From the NCBI GenBank assembly GCA_025738555.1, contig JAOVFP010000005.1, positions 2,542,001 through 2,606,000 of the forward strand: DNA of 64,000 nucleotides. The letters run 5' to 3'. Origin of the DNA: Cyathus striatus. Lineage: Eukaryota; Basidiomycota; Agaricomycetes; Agaricales; Nidulariaceae. Within the stretch, counting starts at the first letter, position 1, and each line of letters starts with the position of its first letter. The position numbers and the translations under genes are program-made. Of the stretch, positions 60,920-64,000 are shown in pieces. The notes beneath the pieces were generated by a model, which was given only the letters and a program-made list of their open reading frames with translations, was not told where the DNA came from and made no database searches.

Positions 60920-61414
60920 TTAACCTTCAATGTATATTTCCGAGAATAATATAAAGTAAAATAATACATACATGATTGGTCCCTGGATCCCTCGGGAATC
61001 AGTCCACAGTAAGAGAGCCTGAAAAAGCTTACATTTACAGGAAAATGAAACTCGCAAGTACGCTGGCATGACAAGTCTCAATTGGTTGCAGTAAAAGAGC
61101 CATTCAAGAGGATGTGATTCAAGATTGAACTTGACAGCATTGAATCTTGATGAAAGCGGTGAACAAGCACTGCGACCGACCTTACTTTCTTTGATTATGG
61201 AACTGACGAGGTTCTTTTGGTAGAATTCTGAGTTCACAAGGATAAGCTTATATAAAGGAGTATCCGGGTCTGCATGAAGGATTTTTGGGTAGAAGAAGAG
61301 GGAAATGGCAGGGAAGACATACCTAGACTCTGGAGTAGAGCAACGGATCGGAAACTGGAGCACCTGACTCCAACCACCACCCCACAAATTGAAACACAAG
61401 GTGCACAATGCCAC
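60920..61414 (-). CDS. unrecognised 164-codon ORF, doubtful
   Basis: Open frame MALCTLCFNLWGGGWSQVLQ to 60920. A GTATGT..CATGCAG pair inside (about 61323-61273) could mark an intron, leaving DPDTPLYKLILVNSEFYQKN as the most protein-like part. No domain recognised; it lies just upstream of the hybrid-binding-domain gene on the same strand. Confidence 0.25.
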   Translation of the reverse strand: MALCTLCFNLWGGGWSQVLQFPIRCSTPESRYVFPAISLFFYPKILHADPDTPLYKLILVNSEFYQKNLVSSIIKESKVGRSACSPLSSRFNAVKFNLESHPLEWLFYCNQLRLVMPAYLRVSFSCKCKLFQALLLWTDSRGIQGPIMYVLFYFILFSEIYIEG

Positions 61415-61439
61415 AATTTGCGATAGCCAATACTAATCG

Positions 61440-61600
61440 TGATCAACTTCTTCTCTTTTACCCTCCCTTTTTCCTCCTGTCTCTATCTTCATTTCTTCAT
61501 TTTTCCCTTTCTTTGTTTCTTCATTTCTTCCTTCCTCCCTTCCTCCCTTCGTTTCTTCCTTCCTTCCTTTCAATTTCATTATCTTCCTTTCAGTAACATG
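61440..61600. repeat. pyrimidine-rich low-complexity tract
   Basis: About 160 bp almost free of purines on the plus strand, with TTCC and TTTC runs. The Phe/Leu/Ser-rich frames across it are artefacts. Confidence 0.85.
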
Positions 61601-62541
61601 CTTGCTTTCCTCACAGAACCAAATCCAAATTACATTGTATTCTATTCGATTCCACCAGAGCCCCCGTCAAATTTGTCCCTGATGCACGGGGCAGAGGCAT
61701 ACATGGGTGTTTAGGCCAAGGAAGATAATTCCCCCTAATAGATGACGATCCATGGTGTGTCTTTGTTCTTGCATCCATTTCTCCATCATGGAAAAACATT
61801 GAACATTTCGAGGTGTAGACTCTGTACTGATGATCCGTGCCTATTATGTGCGTCCCCGTCACTGACTTCATGTGATATATCATATAAGTAGAAGGCTCAG
61901 AGCCAACACCACCACCAAGCACAGCCTCTCTCACTGCGCTCTCCAGGGAAACAATAAGAGTGCGACAGTCCCTCACCATAGATCATCGATGCTTCACACT
62001 AGCCCTGAAAAATGTGCAAACTTTGCGTTACGGCTTCCAAATATCGATGGAGGTAAGTTTATTGCAGCTTATATGATCCATGAGGCACATGCAGTTACCC
62101 AACTTACCCTTTCACTGTTTCAGTTCTGGATTCTTATGAACTGTCGCTATGTAGGTGAAATATCTATTGGTGAGAGCGAGCTCTAGATGATGTCTGGCTA
62201 CACAATACACTGACTACAAGGCCTATAGGGAGCTGGGCAAATTTACGGTCATGACACGCATGTATGCGATTTTAAGATATTCATGGAAAGATCTATGTAG
62301 GGATTTCAGGTGAGCGCTGTAATTTCTAAATGTGCCTCTTCTCAATCACTCAAAATATGAGCAGTTGTTGCGTTATTGGAGTACCTCTGGATGCCTGCTG
62401 AGTTGTTATCAGGTTCTCTGGATACCCTTATCACTACCGCGTTGTATCCCCCATTTTATTCCTTTTCTCCCCATGCTTTTTAAACACGCTCTGATGTGAC
62501 TAACATAGAAATTCAGTCCATACTACATCTTGAAATCGACA
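61601..62541. other. no gene supported
   Basis: Short frames on both strands (up to 122 codons, 61979-61611 minus) lack motifs. GT/AG pairs are frequent, so a spliced gene cannot be excluded. Confidence 0.35.
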
Positions 62542-63276
62542 TCATGGTTGACTACAGCCTACAAGGGACTTCAAGTACTCCTGGAACCATGTATTTATGT
62601 CGATATCTTCAAAGGTCAGGGTCTCTGTTCTCTGATGATCCCAGTGTTCCTAAATAGGAGTGCATTCAGAATTATCTCCTGCTTCGACGTGCGGTGCTTG
62701 TAGTGGTACGTGAAGACTTACTTTATGAAGTCGTGCTTGAAGAAATGCTTTCTGCAGAACTTCTTTCCAATTGTTGTGGCTAATCATTGCTTTGAGATCT
62801 TCATTATCTTTTGATTTCGGAGGCCAGCAGTTCAGCCGAAGGATCTCAAACTTTATTTGCTACAAAATGTTGTGTTACAAACGAATGATAATAACTGATT
62901 AAAATTGACTAACATTCTCAATGCTTTTTGATTTTTTTGATAGATAAAGTTGCTGCTATTCATATTATGAGCATTTTTATCAAACAAACACAGCAAATTC
63001 TTACATCAACTCCCCCATCTCCGTTCCCATCTCTGTTTCCATCTCCCTGAAGATCGATTGGATATATTTGACTCCAGCCTGAATACGTTTGCATCCAGAA
63101 TACGTCTTCTTCACCTGCTCTCTTAGCAATATTGTACACAATCGCAAGCTTTTCCAAGAGCTGTGTTTGCTGTTCATCGACTGGATCCATGGTCATCAAA
63201 CGTATCCCCTACAAAAAAGAGTAGTCAAGTTTCACTTCTATATTATGAGTTATTTTCTATGTACCTTGGCAGACAT
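62542..63276 (-). CDS. unknown 153-aa protein, four exons
   Basis: Exons 63276-63265 (MSAK), 63208-63005, 62859-62722 and 62649-62542 join in phase 0, with clean GT..AG introns (56, 145 and 72 bp) and TGA at 62542. Exon 2 begins GIRLMTMDPVDEQQTQLLEK and has an Asp/Gly-rich tail. Exon 3 reads QIKFEILRLNCWPPKSKDNE then NWKEVLQKAFLQARLHK, and exon 4 ends WFQEYLKSLVGCSQP. It is hydrophilic and predicted helical by eye, with no signal peptide. The family is not recognised. The four-codon first exon is the weakest part; transcription may start further upstream. Confidence 0.6.
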
Positions 63277-64000
63277 AATCTGACGAAGCGGAGGATTTCA
63301 GATATTAATAGCTGAGAAATCTTAGGACTGCGTACCTTAACAATGATGCTCAAGGATTCAAAATAAAATATGAGTTGCAGCTTGCAAGTCGGCTCGCTTG
63401 ACCCCCAAATCTTCAATGCTTCACACTGCGTGCCACCTCATATACAGATGAGCATACAAAATCTTATTCGACTCTGCACCTAAAAGCAGTGAGTTTATTA
63501 AGATGTCTGGCTGAGATCCATTTTTCTAACTTTGTGGCTGCTCTTAAAACGAAGCCTGAACAGATGCTTTTTCTTCCATATCTCAACGTGAATATACAAA
63601 TTGTAATATCCGGCCATCTCTCATCCTTGTTTTACAAAGCAAAACAAATCTTAGTTTCTACTGGTAAATTCTCGGTTATGTTGTCGAAGCAAAGAATCAG
63701 GGTTGCTACCTAAACTCTGATGTTTTGAAACATCTGAGGATTTCAACTTTAAGTTCTGGATGCTCTGCTTAGTTTTTGGTGATACTTTTAGTAACTCTTA
63801 TAACAGATTTGACCAGCTCCGCTGCGCACACCAAACAGGGCGGTACCCATTGCTGTGCCCTTCGCATATTACCTACAATGTTGAGAAGCGAGTTTTTTTC
63901 TTGGATGTCTGAGGTATCCTTTTTTTTTTCTGTCGCTTCTTGTCGCTTCTCATTTCTCTACCCAATCTATTTCTATCTCTCTACTTGCGCCTTTATCATA
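63277..64000. other. window edge, no gene supported
   Basis: A 74-codon plus-strand frame at 63489-63713 (ending ILVSTGKFSVMLSKQRIRVA) could be an exon of a gene running out of the window, but it lacks a recognisable domain. Confidence 0.3.

Noticed and set aside
61408..61714. Phe/Leu/Ser-rich plus-strand frames
   Set aside because: They are products of the pyrimidine-rich tract.

Overview
The window looks like a transposon-rich stretch of a basidiomycete (Agaricomycetes-type) nuclear genome. The grounds are short spliceosomal introns of about 45-75 bp with GT..AG ends, a fungal DUF6533-type multi-pass membrane protein family, a chromodomain Ty3/gypsy retrotransposon, a solo Crypton/DIRS-like tyrosine recombinase, and an RNase H1 hybrid-binding-domain protein. 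No rRNA, CRISPR array or bacterial-type operon is visible.

Layout. (1) 147-10412: a DNA element with 250-bp terminal inverted repeats (TIRs) and a 6-bp target duplication (AGTATG). It was split by an 8.35-kb Ty3/gypsy chromovirus (1078-9423, minus strand, LTRs of 594 bp, TSD TTTGC). (2) 10453-13530: two TA-flanked MITEs and a second element of the 6-bp-TSD family (11062-12222). (3) 13030-53265: three tandem copies (A, B, C) of one ancestral segment. Each has a part X carrying a DUF6533-type membrane protein gene on the minus strand. A and B also have a full part Y, carrying a decayed multi-exon minus-strand gene and a repeat-containing plus-strand ORF; C keeps only the start of Y. The X/Y junction is interrupted in B by a 6.7-kb nested transposon (26715-33443, containing a 3.27-kb Tc1/IS630-like transposon at 26750-30015). 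In C it is interrupted by a hAT-like long-TIR element (46903-50761, itself split by a solo LTR) and a Mutator-like element (50780-52179). Copy B also holds a 2.4-kb insertion with a fragment of a squalene epoxidase (ERG1) gene, introns retained. (4) 53266-64000: AT-rich DNA, a 1.1-kb inverted-repeat structure, a frameshifted tyrosine recombinase, and two intact-looking spliced host-type genes on the minus strand: a 197-aa RNase H1 hybrid-binding-domain protein and a 153-aa unknown protein.

The strongest structural results come from reading homologous copies against each other. Target-site duplications can be checked against an uninterrupted copy, exon structures are conserved between copies, and all eleven in-frame premature stops counted in the two autonomous-type transposons and one derivative are TGA, several at positions where arginine (CGA) is expected. 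That points to CpG methylation and deamination rather than random decay. Most gene models are inferred by eye from reading frame and splice signals; no database search was possible.
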